A DNA stretch of 64,000 bases from Tolypothrix tenuis PCC 7101 (GCF_002368295.1 NZ_AP018248.1:3173725-3237724), one strand, 5' to 3'; positions 9,058 through 18,627 are shown, numbered from the stretch's first letter. A program made the numbers and translations. Notes: generated from the sequence alone by a model not told the origin.

Positions 9058-9279
9058 ATGAGCGACATTCAAGAAAAAATCCAAGAAGAAGTTGAACAAG
9101 CCCGTGCTGTCTGTGACGTATCAGGGAGCAATTCTGCTGAATGTGCAGCAGCTTGGGATGCAGTCGAAGAATTACAAGCAGAAGCTTCTCACCAACGTCA
9201 AAATAAACCAAAAAATTCTTTAGAACAGTACTGCGACGACAATCCAGAAGCAGCTGAGTGCCGCGTTTATGATGACTAA
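9058..9279 (+). CDS. cp12: CP12, Calvin cycle redox regulator
   Basis: A small intrinsically disordered cytosolic protein (73 residues) that in the dark, with its cysteines oxidised, bridges glyceraldehyde-3-phosphate dehydrogenase and phosphoribulokinase into an inactive complex. Both cysteine pairs are present, C19/C29 and C59/C68, together with the AWDAVEELQ core motif at residues 32-40 and the acidic C-terminal tail AECRVYDD that binds GAPDH. It is a full-length canonical CP12 and appears monocistronic. The start is ATG at 9058, preceded by GAGACTAAAGCT. Confidence 0.95.
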   Translation: MSDIQEKIQEEVEQARAVCDVSGSNSAECAAAWDAVEELQAEASHQRQNKPKNSLEQYCDDNPEAAECRVYDD

Positions 9280-9713
9280 AATGTGAGTTGCTAAATTTTT
9301 TTTCCTCTGACAGACAAGCAACCAAGACCTATTTACGGTTATCTTGTACCTTTACGCCAGCCCCTCTCTAATGTTACTCCACTTTATATTTAATCAGCCG
9401 ATCCTGAAATTAAGGATAATGAGCGATTGATCATGAGGTGTAGCAATTAAGAAGTTGTGTTCCTCAGCAGAAACTTCTACTAAAAATTAGGGATTTGTGG
9501 GGGTGTAGCCGACTTGAATCTTTAGGTATGTGCTAAAACTCTGCCGAAGATAGCTACAGGCTAATGCAAGATAAAGGTTAAGGATCTTTGAGTTGCTTGT
9601 TTTTTTATTAGCTATCATGTGACAGTTATTAGCTTGTTAATAACTTATTAGATATCCTCTATATGGGTCATGATTCTTAGTTATGACCTGGGATTTATAT
9701 TCTGGTAAAAAAT
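9280..9713. other. Intergenic stretch without a recognised gene
   Basis: About 430 bases between cp12 and the DUF3177-like gene. A T-run at 9297-9303 follows cp12 but without a clear hairpin. No ORF or known RNA is recognised. Confidence 0.4.
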
Positions 9714-10310
9714 ATGGGAAATGATGTTTGGTTCCGCTCGTTTGTTTGGCTAGATTTCAGATTAGCGCTGATTTTTATGGTAATTATTCCGCTAATTCTG
9801 TTAATTTGGGCATTTGTGCAAAAAGCAGAAGGGATACAACGCCTATTAACGATTTACTGGCGAGTATCGAGTGTCTTAGCGGTTACCGTTTACTTAATGA
9901 TTGGGGGATTTGGAGTCAGTTTTCTCTCAGGATTGATGGGTCGCATTTTGATCCCCATTTCTTTATGGTTCTGGGTGGATCTCAATGATGAAGTTGAGTA
10001 TCAAGCCAGCGGAGCATTAAAATTAGTTTTTACCTCCTGGCGTTGGGCAATGACAATTTATGGTATTCTCGGCACGATCGCCTTTATACCTTTTTTGGGT
10101 TGTGCTTTTTCTGAGGCTACCTTCAAAAGTTCATATTGTCGCGTTTGGTTAGAAGCCCCATCACTCTTTAAAGAATATTTCCATGCCAATAGTAAACCTG
10201 CGTTCCTCGGCTTTTTGGGGATCATGGGCTTAGTCTTTTACGTTCTCTACTTAAGCTACTTTGTGTTAGTTAAGCTAGGTAAACAAGGACGTTCCGCTAC
10301 ACAACAGTAA
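9714..10310 (+). CDS. Cyanobacterial membrane protein, DUF3177-like
   Basis: A 198-residue integral membrane protein with about five hydrophobic segments (roughly residues 15-35, 48-75, 78-90, 110-130 and 168-188). The N-terminal part WFRSFVWLDFRLAL and the IQRLLTIYWRVSSVLAVTVYLMIG stretch match what I know of the DUF3177 family, conserved among cyanobacteria and of unknown function. The start is ATG at 9714. No functional partner is evident. Confidence 0.7.
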   Translation: MGNDVWFRSFVWLDFRLALIFMVIIPLILLIWAFVQKAEGIQRLLTIYWRVSSVLAVTVYLMIGGFGVSFLSGLMGRILIPISLWFWVDLNDEVEYQASGALKLVFTSWRWAMTIYGILGTIAFIPFLGCAFSEATFKSSYCRVWLEAPSLFKEYFHANSKPAFLGFLGIMGLVFYVLYLSYFVLVKLGKQGRSATQQ

Positions 10311-10392
10311 TTACAGAAAGTATCAAGGATGAAGGAAAATATACGTATACAGCAGATGCGATGTTTATGAGGTACAGCAACTAATTGAAAAA

Positions 10393-10473
10393 AGTAATGA
10401 GTAATAAGTAGTGAGTAATAAGTAAATTTCCTACTCATTACTCATTACTCATTACTCATTACTCATTACTCAT
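10393..10473. repeat. TACTCAT heptamer array with an inverted partner
   Basis: Six to seven copies of TACTCAT(TAC) at about 10431-10472 are preceded at 10393-10424 by degenerate copies in the opposite orientation (GTAATGAGTAATAAG), so the region could fold into a large hairpin between the flanking genes. Confidence 0.8.
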
Positions 10474-10537
10474 GGTCTACCTCACCTACTTCAAAAGTGC
10501 TGTGTAATCCACTTTCATCCTCGATCCATCAGACTAG

Positions 10538-10837
10538 ATGAAAAATTCCATTGGCAAGCGACTAGAACAATATACTGTTAAACGTCCTCAAGAAGTCTTA
10601 CTTGTAACGGTGGAAATTGACAACGAGGAAGACCAAATTGCTATATTTAAAGGCTTTTCTAGTTCCTTAATGCGCCCAACTGCGTTTGATCCTGATATTC
10701 CTGTGCTGCCAGACGACGCTAAAATTATCAGTATTGATCGAGTAGCTAACCCTTACAATCCAGAATCGCCTCGTTATATTCAACAAGGCCTATCCTGGGA
10801 AGATATGCAAGCTGTATTATTAAAAGTAGGAATTTAA
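10538..10837 (+). CDS. Small conserved hypothetical protein
   Basis: A 99-residue soluble protein without signal peptide or membrane segment. It reads VLLVTVEIDNEEDQIAIFKGFSSSLMRPTAFDPDIPVLP, a beta-rich N-terminal half, then a C-terminal segment SPRYIQQGLSWEDMQAVLLKVGI. I believe it belongs to a small family conserved in cyanobacteria, but I cannot assign a function. It lies upstream of cbiD and guaA on the same strand, separated by repeat-containing DNA. Confidence 0.6.
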   Translation: MKNSIGKRLEQYTVKRPQEVLLVTVEIDNEEDQIAIFKGFSSSLMRPTAFDPDIPVLPDDAKIISIDRVANPYNPESPRYIQQGLSWEDMQAVLLKVGI

Positions 10838-10978
10838 TTTACAATTCGTAAATATTCATTCGCAATTAGTTACGGTTGGGGTTTGCATCCCTAAGCGTAA
10901 CGCTGCTGTCTCTATTTGATTGGGAAATTTTACCCAACCTATCTAAGAGAGATAGTGCAAACTTAGACTCGCTATTGC

Positions 10979-11015
10979 TTTAATTACGAATTACAGATTA
11001 CGAATTACGAATTCA
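10979..11015. repeat. GAATTAC heptamer repeats upstream of cbiD
   Basis: Four degenerate ATTACGA/ATTACAG units lie directly in front of cbiD. The same unit precedes the GTG start of the gene at 56910-60797 in the same orientation relative to transcription. Confidence 0.75.
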
Positions 11016-11036
11016 TAACTATTGTTGACTTTCCCC

Positions 11037-12152
11037 ATGATCCGTTCTGGATACACTCTTCCCGTCTTTGCTTGTGCTTCTGCCGTTGCAGCTTTACATT
11101 GGTTACGTCATCATCAACCTGTCAATATAGTTTCAGTAGATTTAATTGAACCAGTCGAAACCGCTGAAATCCCCATTGAACAGGTAGCCGGATTATCAGA
11201 AAACATGGCTTTGGCAATTACCCGCAGCGATCCGGGTGATAATCTCGATCTGACGAAAAATACTCCGATTTGGGCATTAGTGGAATGGCACCAAGGAGAA
11301 GGGGAGACAGTAATAATTAAAGGAGGAGAAGGAATTGGCAAACAGTTAAATGCCGATGGTAAAGCGGCGATTTATGGTTACGCACAAAAACTTTTACAAG
11401 AGAACTTAAGCCGACTGTTAGCACCAGAAGAAAAAATTACAGTCACAATAATTTTACCTGCCGGGCGATCGCTTGCCGCTCGTACTTCTAATTCTGCCTT
11501 TGGGGTAGTGGAAGGACTTTCGCTATTGGGAACTACAGGAATTTCCCAACCTTTAAGTTCCCCTGAACAACTAACAGCTTTTTTAGCAGACTTACGACAG
11601 AAAGCCAGTCAATTTGACAGTTTGGTATTTTGCATTGGCGAGAATGGCTTAGACTTAGCACGTCAAATCGGTATAAATCCCGAACAGCTAGTAAAAACAG
11701 CTAACTGGATTGGGCCAATGTTAGTGGAAGCCGATAATTTGGGTGTTAAAGAAATCTTATTGTTTGGGTATCATGGAAAACTAATGAAATTGGCAGGAGG
11801 GATTTTTCATACCCACCATCATCTTGCTGATGGACGCAGAGAAATTCTCAGTACCTACTGTAGTTTAGCTGGATTGTCGCAGCCAGATATACAAACAATT
11901 TTTGCTAGCCCAACTGCAGAAGCGGCACTTACTCACCTGCGTCATCTAGATGCGACAACCGGAAGTGGTTGGGTAAATCAAGTTTACAGCGCGATCGCAG
12001 CAGCTATAGACTCCCGTTCCCAAGAATATATTCGCAGCCACAGTAGTAGAGATACATCAGCTACAACCTGTGGATCGGTACTTTTTGACCGCGATCGCAA
12101 AATTATCGTAAAGAGCAAAACTGCTTGTATGTTATCCGGAAAATTATGTTAA
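11037..12152 (+). CDS. cbiD: Cobalt-precorrin-5B (C1)-methyltransferase
   Basis: CbiD methylates C1 of cobalt-precorrin-5B in the anaerobic branch of cobalamin (vitamin B12) synthesis. The N-terminus RSGYTLPVFACASAVAALHWL is characteristic of the family, as are AGRSLAARTSNSAFGVVEGLSLLGTTGI (here partly quoted) and GYHGKLMKLAGGIFHTHHHLADGR. ATG at 11037 gives the canonical start; an in-frame TTG at 11022 would add five residues. It is followed by guaA after 226 bases on the same strand. No other cob/cbi genes are in the window. Confidence 0.92.
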   Translation: MIRSGYTLPVFACASAVAALHWLRHHQPVNIVSVDLIEPVETAEIPIEQVAGLSENMALAITRSDPGDNLDLTKNTPIWALVEWHQGEGETVIIKGGEGIGKQLNADGKAAIYGYAQKLLQENLSRLLAPEEKITVTIILPAGRSLAARTSNSAFGVVEGLSLLGTTGISQPLSSPEQLTAFLADLRQKASQFDSLVFCIGENGLDLARQIGINPEQLVKTANWIGPMLVEADNLGVKEILLFGYHGKLMKLAGGIFHTHHHLADGRREILSTYCSLAGLSQPDIQTIFASPTAEAALTHLRHLDATTGSGWVNQVYSAIAAAIDSRSQEYIRSHSSRDTSATTCGSVLFDRDRKIIVKSKTACMLSGKLC

Positions 12153-12378
12153 CTTAATATGAATAATCATTAATAATCCAAATAAATAACTTTTTCGGTA
12201 TCAACTCTAGGGTATTTTTTTCTTTTTAATACCAAGCCAAATTCTTGGCTAAACAGACACGCTATTGAAGCGGGTCTGTGCGGGATTTATTTACCATTAC
12301 AAACCTAGAACGGGCGGAAATAATGGTAGTTCTTAGACAACAGCGCGACTTACTCCTAACAGACACACTCTCGCCATC

Positions 12379-14001
12379 ATGAATACAGCGGTGACTCTAC
12401 TAACAGAACAAGCACCCCAATCCACTGAAACCTGGGGACAGCTTAATCGCCAAATAATTGTAATTTTAGACTTCGGCTCGCAATATTCGGAGCTAATTGC
12501 CCGTCGCATCCGTGAGACGCAAGTATACTCCGAAGTCCTGTCCTATCGTACTTCAGCTGAACAGTTACGGCAACTTAATCCCAAAGGAATTATTCTCTCT
12601 GGTGGCCCAAGTTCAGTTTATGGAGAACACGCACCCCATTGTGACCCAGAAATTTGGAATTTAGGTGTTCCCATTTTGGGAGTCTGCTATGGAATGCAAT
12701 TGATGGTAAACCAGCTAGGTGGGTTGGTAGAAAAGGCTGATCGCGGTGAGTATGGCAAGGCATCACTATATATAGATGATCCCACAGATTTACTAACTAA
12801 CGTTGAAGAAGGCACCACAATGTGGATGAGTCATGGCGACTCAGTCACAAAAATGCCTCCTGGATTTGAATTGTTAGCCCATACAGAAAATACTCCCTGT
12901 GCGGCGATTGCTGACCACGAAAGAAAACTCTATGGTGTACAGTTCCATCCAGAAGTAGTGCATTCTTTAGGTGGGTTGGCATTAATTCGCAACTTTGTTT
13001 ACCATATCTGCGACTGCGAACCTACCTGGACAACAGCGGCGTTTGTAGAAGAAGCTGTACGCGAAATTCGTGCCAGAGTTGGTGATAAGCGAGTGCTGTT
13101 AGCGCTTTCTGGTGGGGTTGATTCTTCTACCTTAGCTTTCTTATTACATAGAGCAATTGGCGATCAACTCACCTGTGTGTTTATCGATCAAGGCTTTATG
13201 CGGAAGTATGAGCCAGAAAGATTAGTGAAGCTATTCCAAGAGCAATTTCATATTCCTGTAGAGTATGTTAACGCGCGCGATCGCTTCCTCAACATGATGG
13301 AGGGTGTCACCGATCCCGAAGAAAAGCGTCGCCGCATCGGTCATGAATTTATTCGCGTATTTGAAGAAACATCTAAACGCCTAGGTCACTTTGATTATTT
13401 AGCTCAAGGTACTCTATATCCTGATGTAATTGAATCGGCTGATACCAACGTCGATCCCCAAACTGGCGAACGAGTAGCCGTCAAAATCAAGAGTCATCAC
13501 AATGTGGGTGGATTACCCAAAGATTTACGCTTCAAACTAGTAGAACCATTGCGGAAACTTTTTAAAGATGAAGTCCGCAAAGTTGGGCGTTCTATTGGTT
13601 TACCTGAAGAAATCGTCCAACGCCAACCTTTCCCCGGCCCTGGTTTAGCAATTCGGATTCTCGGTGAAGTGACAGCCGAAAGATTAAATATCTTGCGCGA
13701 TGCTGATTTAATTGTGCGGCAAGAAATTAATCAACGTGGTTTGTACAATCAAGTTTGGCAAGCATTTGCAGTCTTGCTACCAATTCGTAGCGTCGGCGTA
13801 ATGGGCGATAAACGTACCTACGCTTACCCCATCGTCTTACGGATTGTCACCAGCGAAGATGGAATGACAGCAGACTGGGCGCGGATTCCTTACGATGTTT
13901 TGGAAGTAATTTCTAACCGCATTGTTAATGAAGTGAAAGGTGTCAACCGAGTGGTGTATGACATCACCTCCAAGCCGCCTGGAACCATCGAGTGGGAATA
14001 A
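12379..14001 (+). CDS. guaA: GMP synthase (glutamine-hydrolysing)
   Basis: Converts XMP, glutamine and ATP to GMP, the last step of guanine nucleotide synthesis. The 540-residue protein has an N-terminal glutamine amidotransferase domain (about residues 25-220) with nucleophile motif GVCYGMQLM and the HPEV motif, an ATP pyrophosphatase domain with PP-loop LLALSGGVDSS near residue 240, and the C-terminal dimerisation domain ending KPPGTIEWE. All catalytic motifs are intact. A near-perfect 18-bp hairpin follows at 14047-14087. Confidence 0.97.
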   Translation: MNTAVTLLTEQAPQSTETWGQLNRQIIVILDFGSQYSELIARRIRETQVYSEVLSYRTSAEQLRQLNPKGIILSGGPSSVYGEHAPHCDPEIWNLGVPILGVCYGMQLMVNQLGGLVEKADRGEYGKASLYIDDPTDLLTNVEEGTTMWMSHGDSVTKMPPGFELLAHTENTPCAAIADHERKLYGVQFHPEVVHSLGGLALIRNFVYHICDCEPTWTTAAFVEEAVREIRARVGDKRVLLALSGGVDSSTLAFLLHRAIGDQLTCVFIDQGFMRKYEPERLVKLFQEQFHIPVEYVNARDRFLNMMEGVTDPEEKRRRIGHEFIRVFEETSKRLGHFDYLAQGTLYPDVIESADTNVDPQTGERVAVKIKSHHNVGGLPKDLRFKLVEPLRKLFKDEVRKVGRSIGLPEEIVQRQPFPGPGLAIRILGEVTAERLNILRDADLIVRQEINQRGLYNQVWQAFAVLLPIRSVGVMGDKRTYAYPIVLRIVTSEDGMTADWARIPYDVLEVISNRIVNEVKGVNRVVYDITSKPPGTIEWE

Positions 14002-14019
14002 GTCAACGCTGAGTTGGAG

Positions 14020-14039
14020 AGACGCGATTAATCGCGTCT
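14020..14039. repeat. Perfect 20-base palindrome of the GACGCGAT family
   Basis: AGACGCGATTAATCGCGTCT is self-complementary. Variants of the same arm pair occur at about 47428-47485 and 48636-48655, so it is a dispersed palindromic repeat rather than a site specific to guaA. Confidence 0.8.
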
Positions 14040-14046
14040 GTACAAG

Positions 14047-14087
14047 AGTCATGAGTTTGTAGTTGAAATAACTACAAACTCATGACT
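14047..14087. terminator. Bidirectional terminator between guaA and the CDF gene
   Basis: Perfect 18-bp inverted repeat (arms 14047-14064 and 14070-14087) with a 5-base loop, followed on the plus strand by TTGTTTT. It lies between convergent genes and could stop transcription from both sides. Confidence 0.75.
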
Positions 14088-14127
14088 TTGTTTTGGGAAA
14101 TTCATCGGCGGTTAATTGTCTCTACAT

Positions 14128-15033
14128 TCATCCCTTCACTTCAGATTCAAAAGTAATTTGCTCAGACTGGTAAGCTGGGGGTTCGACATGGATGAGAATC
14201 CTGACTGGACGGAAACGTTCTTCTAGTCGCCTTTCTACTTCTTCGGTGATGCGGTGGGCGGTTTCTACATCTGTAGCATCGACAATTAAATGCATTTCCA
14301 TAAAGACTTGACGACCGAGAACCCCACGAGAAGCGATGTCATGACAATTTATCACACCCGGAACCGAAAGCGCGATCGCATGAATCGCTTCCGGTGCGAT
14401 CGCCATTTCATCGACTAAAGAAGGTAAATTATCTTTTAAAACTGACCAACCACTCCAAAAAACTAACAAAGCAACGGGAAAAGCTAAGACTACATCTAGC
14501 CATTGGTAACCTAACCACACGCCAATCAAACCGCCAATCACAGTAATGGTTACCCACACATCACTCATGGTATGTGTAGCATCAGCAATTAAAATTGGAC
14601 TACCTACTCGCTTCCCTTCATTGCGTTCGTAGAAAGTCACAAAAATATTCACACCCAGCACAATTAGTAATAACCATAATTCTGCTGCTGAGATGGTTAC
14701 AGGTTGACCACCTTTAAAAATTCTTTCGATTGCGCCTTGGAGAATTTCAAAACAAGCAATTCCTAAAAAAGCAGAAATTCCCAAAGCACCGACAGCTTCA
14801 AATTTTTGGTGTCCATAGGGATGTTCGCGATCGGGTTTTGGAGAAGAAAATTTACTAGTCACCAAACCTAAAACATTGTTGGCGCTATCAGTAACACTAT
14901 GTAAAGCATCAGCTAATAAGCTTAAAGAACCTGTAGAGTAACCCACTACTGCTTTTAATGCCATCACAAACAGGTTTAACAGTAGGGTAATAATTAAAAC
15001 CTTTCGCACCACTGCGCGATTATCGTAAGTCAT
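14128..15033 (-). CDS. Cation diffusion facilitator (zinc-type efflux)
   Basis: An inner-membrane metal/proton antiporter of the CDF family, 301 residues with six membrane segments and a cytosolic C-terminal domain that contains HDIASRGVLGRQVFMEMH and ILIHVEPP. The transport site shows H45xxxD49 (LADALHSVTD) in the second segment and H154xxxD158 (DATHTMSD) in the fifth; the HD-HD pattern is the one known for zinc-transporting members, while manganese-type members have DxxxD. Substrate is thus probably Zn2+. The start is ATG at 15033. Confidence 0.88.
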   Translation of the reverse strand: MTYDNRAVVRKVLIITLLLNLFVMALKAVVGYSTGSLSLLADALHSVTDSANNVLGLVTSKFSSPKPDREHPYGHQKFEAVGALGISAFLGIACFEILQGAIERIFKGGQPVTISAAELWLLLIVLGVNIFVTFYERNEGKRVGSPILIADATHTMSDVWVTITVIGGLIGVWLGYQWLDVVLAFPVALLVFWSGWSVLKDNLPSLVDEMAIAPEAIHAIALSVPGVINCHDIASRGVLGRQVFMEMHLIVDATDVETAHRITEEVERRLEERFRPVRILIHVEPPAYQSEQITFESEVKG

Positions 15034-15596
15034 AAATAATTTTTACATGAGATTCTACGTTTTATCATTAAAACTTAAAACACAAGTAATAAGTATCAAA
15101 CTATTACTCAGTAAGAAATACATCTCTCTATAGACTAAATTTTTTAAATAATTTTATTGAGATTCTTTCTAATTAAGATTTGCCAAAAGCTTGATATTTA
15201 TGATGATTTTTTATTGGTTTAATAGCTAATTATTGGCATCTAAAAATTTTTATATTTTTTTCTTCTATGACTTTTTGAGTAGTCAAGCAATTTTGGATTT
15301 TGGATTAGCCCGACTAGTCGCTGATGGTAGGGTTACGCCACAATACAGTTTGATGAATTTGTCAGTTGTGGAAACAGCTAGCTCAATTGGGGGAGAATCC
15401 CCCAAACCCCCGATTGGGTGACGGTTGCGTCCCCCAAACCCCCTCCAAAATTATTGTTTTTGTTGTCAATTTATTTTTTTGATTGAACTGTATTGGGTTG
15501 TGTCGTTGTACAAATGCCAATCAATTTATAAATTTGGCAGGTTAGCCAAGATTCCCGACTTTTTGCATCAGCCGAGAATCTGATTTGCAGTAAATA
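15034..15596. other. Intergenic stretch with G/C-run repeats
   Basis: About 560 bases. The left half is AT-rich. At 15290-15310 there is a TTTTGGA-type repeat, and at 15384-15450 several runs of five G or C (GGGGGAGAATCCCCC and following) that look like remains of a dispersed repeat. A short open frame at 15233-15421 is translated from this repeat and is not a gene. Confidence 0.5.
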
Positions 15597-16139
15597 TTAA
15601 GAACAACTGGTCAAAGCTGCACCACATTGGTCTTCTCTTACCAACCAACCGTTAACACCTTTATATTGCACCAGCGCCCAGCCTCCCTGACAGCCTAATA
15701 ATTTGACGCTGGTGTTAGGGGGAACTCTAACTATGACTTTACTTTTGGCACTAGTTTTGGCGTAAAGCTTCACGCCTTTAGTACCGTAACCTCTGGTTGA
15801 TAAGCCTAACTTGGGCAAAGATACCCAACCAGTTCCTTTAAAACCGCTACTAGTATTGGTAATCTTGGCCCAATTTCCTAATACAGCCACAACCTGAACA
15901 GTTTCATTAACAGGCACTTGTCCTAAAATTTTATTGTTGGTGCTGGTTCCACTCCGCACGTTTAATGTTTGCCCATCTGAGACATCAACGTAGGCAAATA
16001 AATTACACTTTGTCGGATTTTTAGATTTAGCTAAGGCTATTTGATCAGCTATACCAGTGTTGATAGCTACCGTAGTACACATAAGTGCTAAACCTGTAGC
16101 TAGCTTCAAGACTTGATTTTTCACTTTATTTATCCTCAT
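15597..16139 (-). CDS. Secreted protein with two bacterial SH3 domains
   Basis: A 180-residue exported protein. A positively charged N-terminus and hydrophobic segment (about residues 12-35) form a signal peptide with probable cleavage after ALA near 36. Two SH3-type (SH3_3) domains follow: residues 47-107 with QTLNVRSGTSTNNKILGQV and residues 117-172 with VKLYAKTSAKSKVIVRVPP and GVNGWLVREDQC. Such domains usually bind cell-wall peptides. Four cysteines lie in the mature part. No catalytic domain is attached, so it is probably a periplasmic or wall-associated binding protein. Confidence 0.75.
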   Translation of the reverse strand: MRINKVKNQVLKLATGLALMCTTVAINTGIADQIALAKSKNPTKCNLFAYVDVSDGQTLNVRSGTSTNNKILGQVPVNETVQVVAVLGNWAKITNTSSGFKGTGWVSLPKLGLSTRGYGTKGVKLYAKTSAKSKVIVRVPPNTSVKLLGCQGGWALVQYKGVNGWLVREDQCGAALTSCS

Positions 16140-16397
16140 CTGCTTCGGTTTGAGGGCACCAATATTAACACGGGTGTCCTATGAATAGCTCACATCTTAA
16201 CTGATAAATTTCAGATGTAATTAACTACTACAAACCTTAAATTAGAGTTAATTTCGCTAACTTTAATTTATATGAATTCTCCTTACTTCTTCACCAGCAA
16301 GTGCAATAAGCTAGTTAACTTTGAGCAAACCAATTCTGTCAAAAGCATAGTTGTTAGAGAAAATCAAGAATAAGTTACTCAATTTTGATTAATTATT

Positions 16398-17309
16398 ATG
16401 AACATCAAAATGCAACCAATCTCAAACAGCATGGGTCAACAAATTATTAATGTTGGCAATCACAGTATTTGGGAATTATCGCGGGAGGAAATTATTAGTT
16501 TATTTAAAGAATATGGAGCATTGCTGTTTAGAGGATTTGCAAATAATGTAGAAATTTTTAAAGAATTTAGCAACTCGTTAAGTACTGATTTTATGGATTA
16601 TGCTGGCGGAGTGTTTCAACGCCGAATTATTAATGGTGACAAGACAGTTTTAAGCGTTAACAATTTTAAATCAGCGATTAAATTGCATGGTGAGATGTAT
16701 TATCAAAAGAATATTCCACTGATGTTGTGGTTTTTCTGCGCTCATCCAGCATCAGCAAAGGGAGAAACAACAATATGTGATGGCAGACAATTCTATAATG
16801 AGCTTAGTATCGCTACTAAAGATTTATTGAGCAAAAATCATATCAAGTTTACTACTCATCTATCTGAAGCAGAATGGCAGAAACAATACAAAACTGAAGA
16901 TGTGAATCAAGTAGCAGCAATATGTGAACTTAATGATATGCGTTTAACTATTTACCAAGATAATTCCATATTTACTGAGTATATTCGTCCAGCGATTATA
17001 CCGAGTAGCTGCGGCAAATATCAGGTATTTATTAATAGCCTATTACCTGGTAAACATTTATATCCCGAACGGCTAAGATTTGCCGATGATTCAGATATCT
17101 CCGATACAGTTATGTCTGAACTTAATGAAATAGCTGAGAGATTAACTACGGAAGTTTATTGGCAAAAAGGCGATATTTTAATGATTGATAATACAAGAAT
17201 TATGCACGGTAGAAGGGCTTTTGATGATGATAAAAGAGATATTTATGTGAGGCTATGCGCTCCAGCATTTTCAATGTCTAGTCAAACTCTTCAAAAAGTT
17301 ACAAGTTAA
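16398..17309 (+). CDS. TauD/TfdA-like Fe(II)/2-oxoglutarate oxygenase
   Basis: A 303-residue cytosolic oxygenase of the TauD superfamily. The iron ligands appear as H97-x-E99 (LHGEMYY) and H270 (NTRIMHGRRAF), with R280 or R272 as the 2-oxoglutarate ligand; ALLFRGF at residues 41-47 is a typical N-terminal landmark. The HxE variant in place of HxD occurs in clavaminate-synthase-like and SyrP-like members that hydroxylate amino acids or peptide-bound amino acids. The gene is AT-rich compared with the next gene and no biosynthetic cluster surrounds it. The substrate is unknown. Alternative starts are M5 and M12. Confidence 0.75.
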   Translation: MNIKMQPISNSMGQQIINVGNHSIWELSREEIISLFKEYGALLFRGFANNVEIFKEFSNSLSTDFMDYAGGVFQRRIINGDKTVLSVNNFKSAIKLHGEMYYQKNIPLMLWFFCAHPASAKGETTICDGRQFYNELSIATKDLLSKNHIKFTTHLSEAEWQKQYKTEDVNQVAAICELNDMRLTIYQDNSIFTEYIRPAIIPSSCGKYQVFINSLLPGKHLYPERLRFADDSDISDTVMSELNEIAERLTTEVYWQKGDILMIDNTRIMHGRRAFDDDKRDIYVRLCAPAFSMSSQTLQKVTS

Positions 17310-17459
17310 GTAAAAATATTTACCTCATATACTCTCAACAAAATTCCCAAATGCAATAATTTGTGAAATAGACGAGCTAAGGAATTCTAAAAAGTCAATT
17401 CTCGCTCAAGATTGTGGGATATTGTTAAATAGGTTAGAGATTCGCCAAATAAATTAAGA

Positions 17460-18626
17460 ATGAAGCTGGCAGCAAGAGTAAGTCAGGTAACACCCTCTTT
17501 AACCTTAGCGATCGCAGCTAAAGCTAAGGCAATGAAAGCAGAGGGTGTGGACGTTTGTAGTTTTAGCGCTGGAGAACCAGATTTTGACACTCCAGCCCAT
17601 ATCAAAGCAGCAGCAGCAAAGGCTTTGGATGAAGGCAAGACCAAATATGGCCCAGCCGCTGGAGAACCAAAGTTAAGGGAAGCGATCGCCCGTAAGCTGA
17701 AAGCTGATAATGGTCTAGATTATAAAGCAGAAAATGTCATCGTCACCAATGGCGGTAAGCATTCTCTCTACAATTTGATTGTGGCTTTAATCGATCCGGG
17801 TGATGAAGTTATTATCCCGGCCCCCTACTGGCTAAGTTATCCCGAAATGGTAACTTTGGTAGGTGGAGTTCCGGTTATTGTGACCACAGATGCTTCGACG
17901 GGTTATAAAATTACGCCGGAACAACTCCGCAAGGCGATTACGCCCAAAACGAAGCTATTTGTCCTCAACTCACCATCTAACCCCACTGGGATGGTGTACA
18001 CGCCAGCAGAAATTAAAGCGCTGGCGGAAGTAGTAGTTGATGCAGATATCTTTGTGGTTTCTGACGAGATTTACGAAAAAATTCTCTACGACGGTGCAGA
18101 ACATATCAGCATTGGTTCTTTAGGGAAGGAAATTTTTGCCCGTACCTTGATCAGCAACGGCTTTGCCAAAGCTTACTCCATGACAGGGTGGCGACTTGGC
18201 TATTTAGCGGGGCCTGTGGAAATCATCAAAGCCGCAAGCACCATCCAAGGGCATAGTACATCTAACGTTTGTACCTTTGCTCAATATGGTGCGATCGCAG
18301 CTTTAGAAAGTTCCCAAGACTGCGTAGAAGAAATGCGCCAAGCCTTCGCCAAACGGCGACAGGTAATGTTAGACAGACTCAACGCTATTCCCGGATTGAG
18401 TTGTCCCAAACCTGACGGTGCTTTTTATCTTTTCCCCGACATCAGCAAAACTGGTCTAAAATCCCTAGAATTCTGCGATGCGCTGATTGAAGAACATCAA
18501 GTAGCAGTAATTCCCGGTATTGCCTTTGGTGCTGATAAAAACATTCGCCTTTCATACGCCACCGACATGGCAACCATTGAAAAGGGAATGGACAGATTGG
18601 AAAAATTTGTACGGAGTCGGATTTAG
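17460..18626 (+). CDS. Class I pyridoxal-phosphate aminotransferase (aspartate type)
   Basis: A 388-residue cytosolic transaminase of the Ib subgroup, which converts aspartate (and often prephenate or other amino acids) with 2-oxoglutarate. Key residues: the substrate-side SAGEPDFDTP near residue 36, the PLP-phosphate segment VTNGGKHSLYN near 95, SPSNPTGMVY near 171, the PLP pocket SDEIYEKILYD near 201, and the Schiff-base lysine K237 in NGFAKAYSMTGWRLGYL. The gene appears monocistronic and ends in a repeat block. Substrate range cannot be read from sequence. Confidence 0.92.
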   Translation: MKLAARVSQVTPSLTLAIAAKAKAMKAEGVDVCSFSAGEPDFDTPAHIKAAAAKALDEGKTKYGPAAGEPKLREAIARKLKADNGLDYKAENVIVTNGGKHSLYNLIVALIDPGDEVIIPAPYWLSYPEMVTLVGGVPVIVTTDASTGYKITPEQLRKAITPKTKLFVLNSPSNPTGMVYTPAEIKALAEVVVDADIFVVSDEIYEKILYDGAEHISIGSLGKEIFARTLISNGFAKAYSMTGWRLGYLAGPVEIIKAASTIQGHSTSNVCTFAQYGAIAALESSQDCVEEMRQAFAKRRQVMLDRLNAIPGLSCPKPDGAFYLFPDISKTGLKSLEFCDALIEEHQVAVIPGIAFGADKNIRLSYATDMATIEKGMDRLEKFVRSRI

Positions 18627-18627
18627 G

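Noticed and set aside
9056..9325. Antisense open frame across cp12
   Set aside because: Lies opposite the clearly conserved cp12 gene and has no recognisable domain.
15233..15421. Open frame of 62 codons
   Set aside because: Translates a G/C-run repeat remnant (ending in proline-rich residues) with no ribosome binding site.
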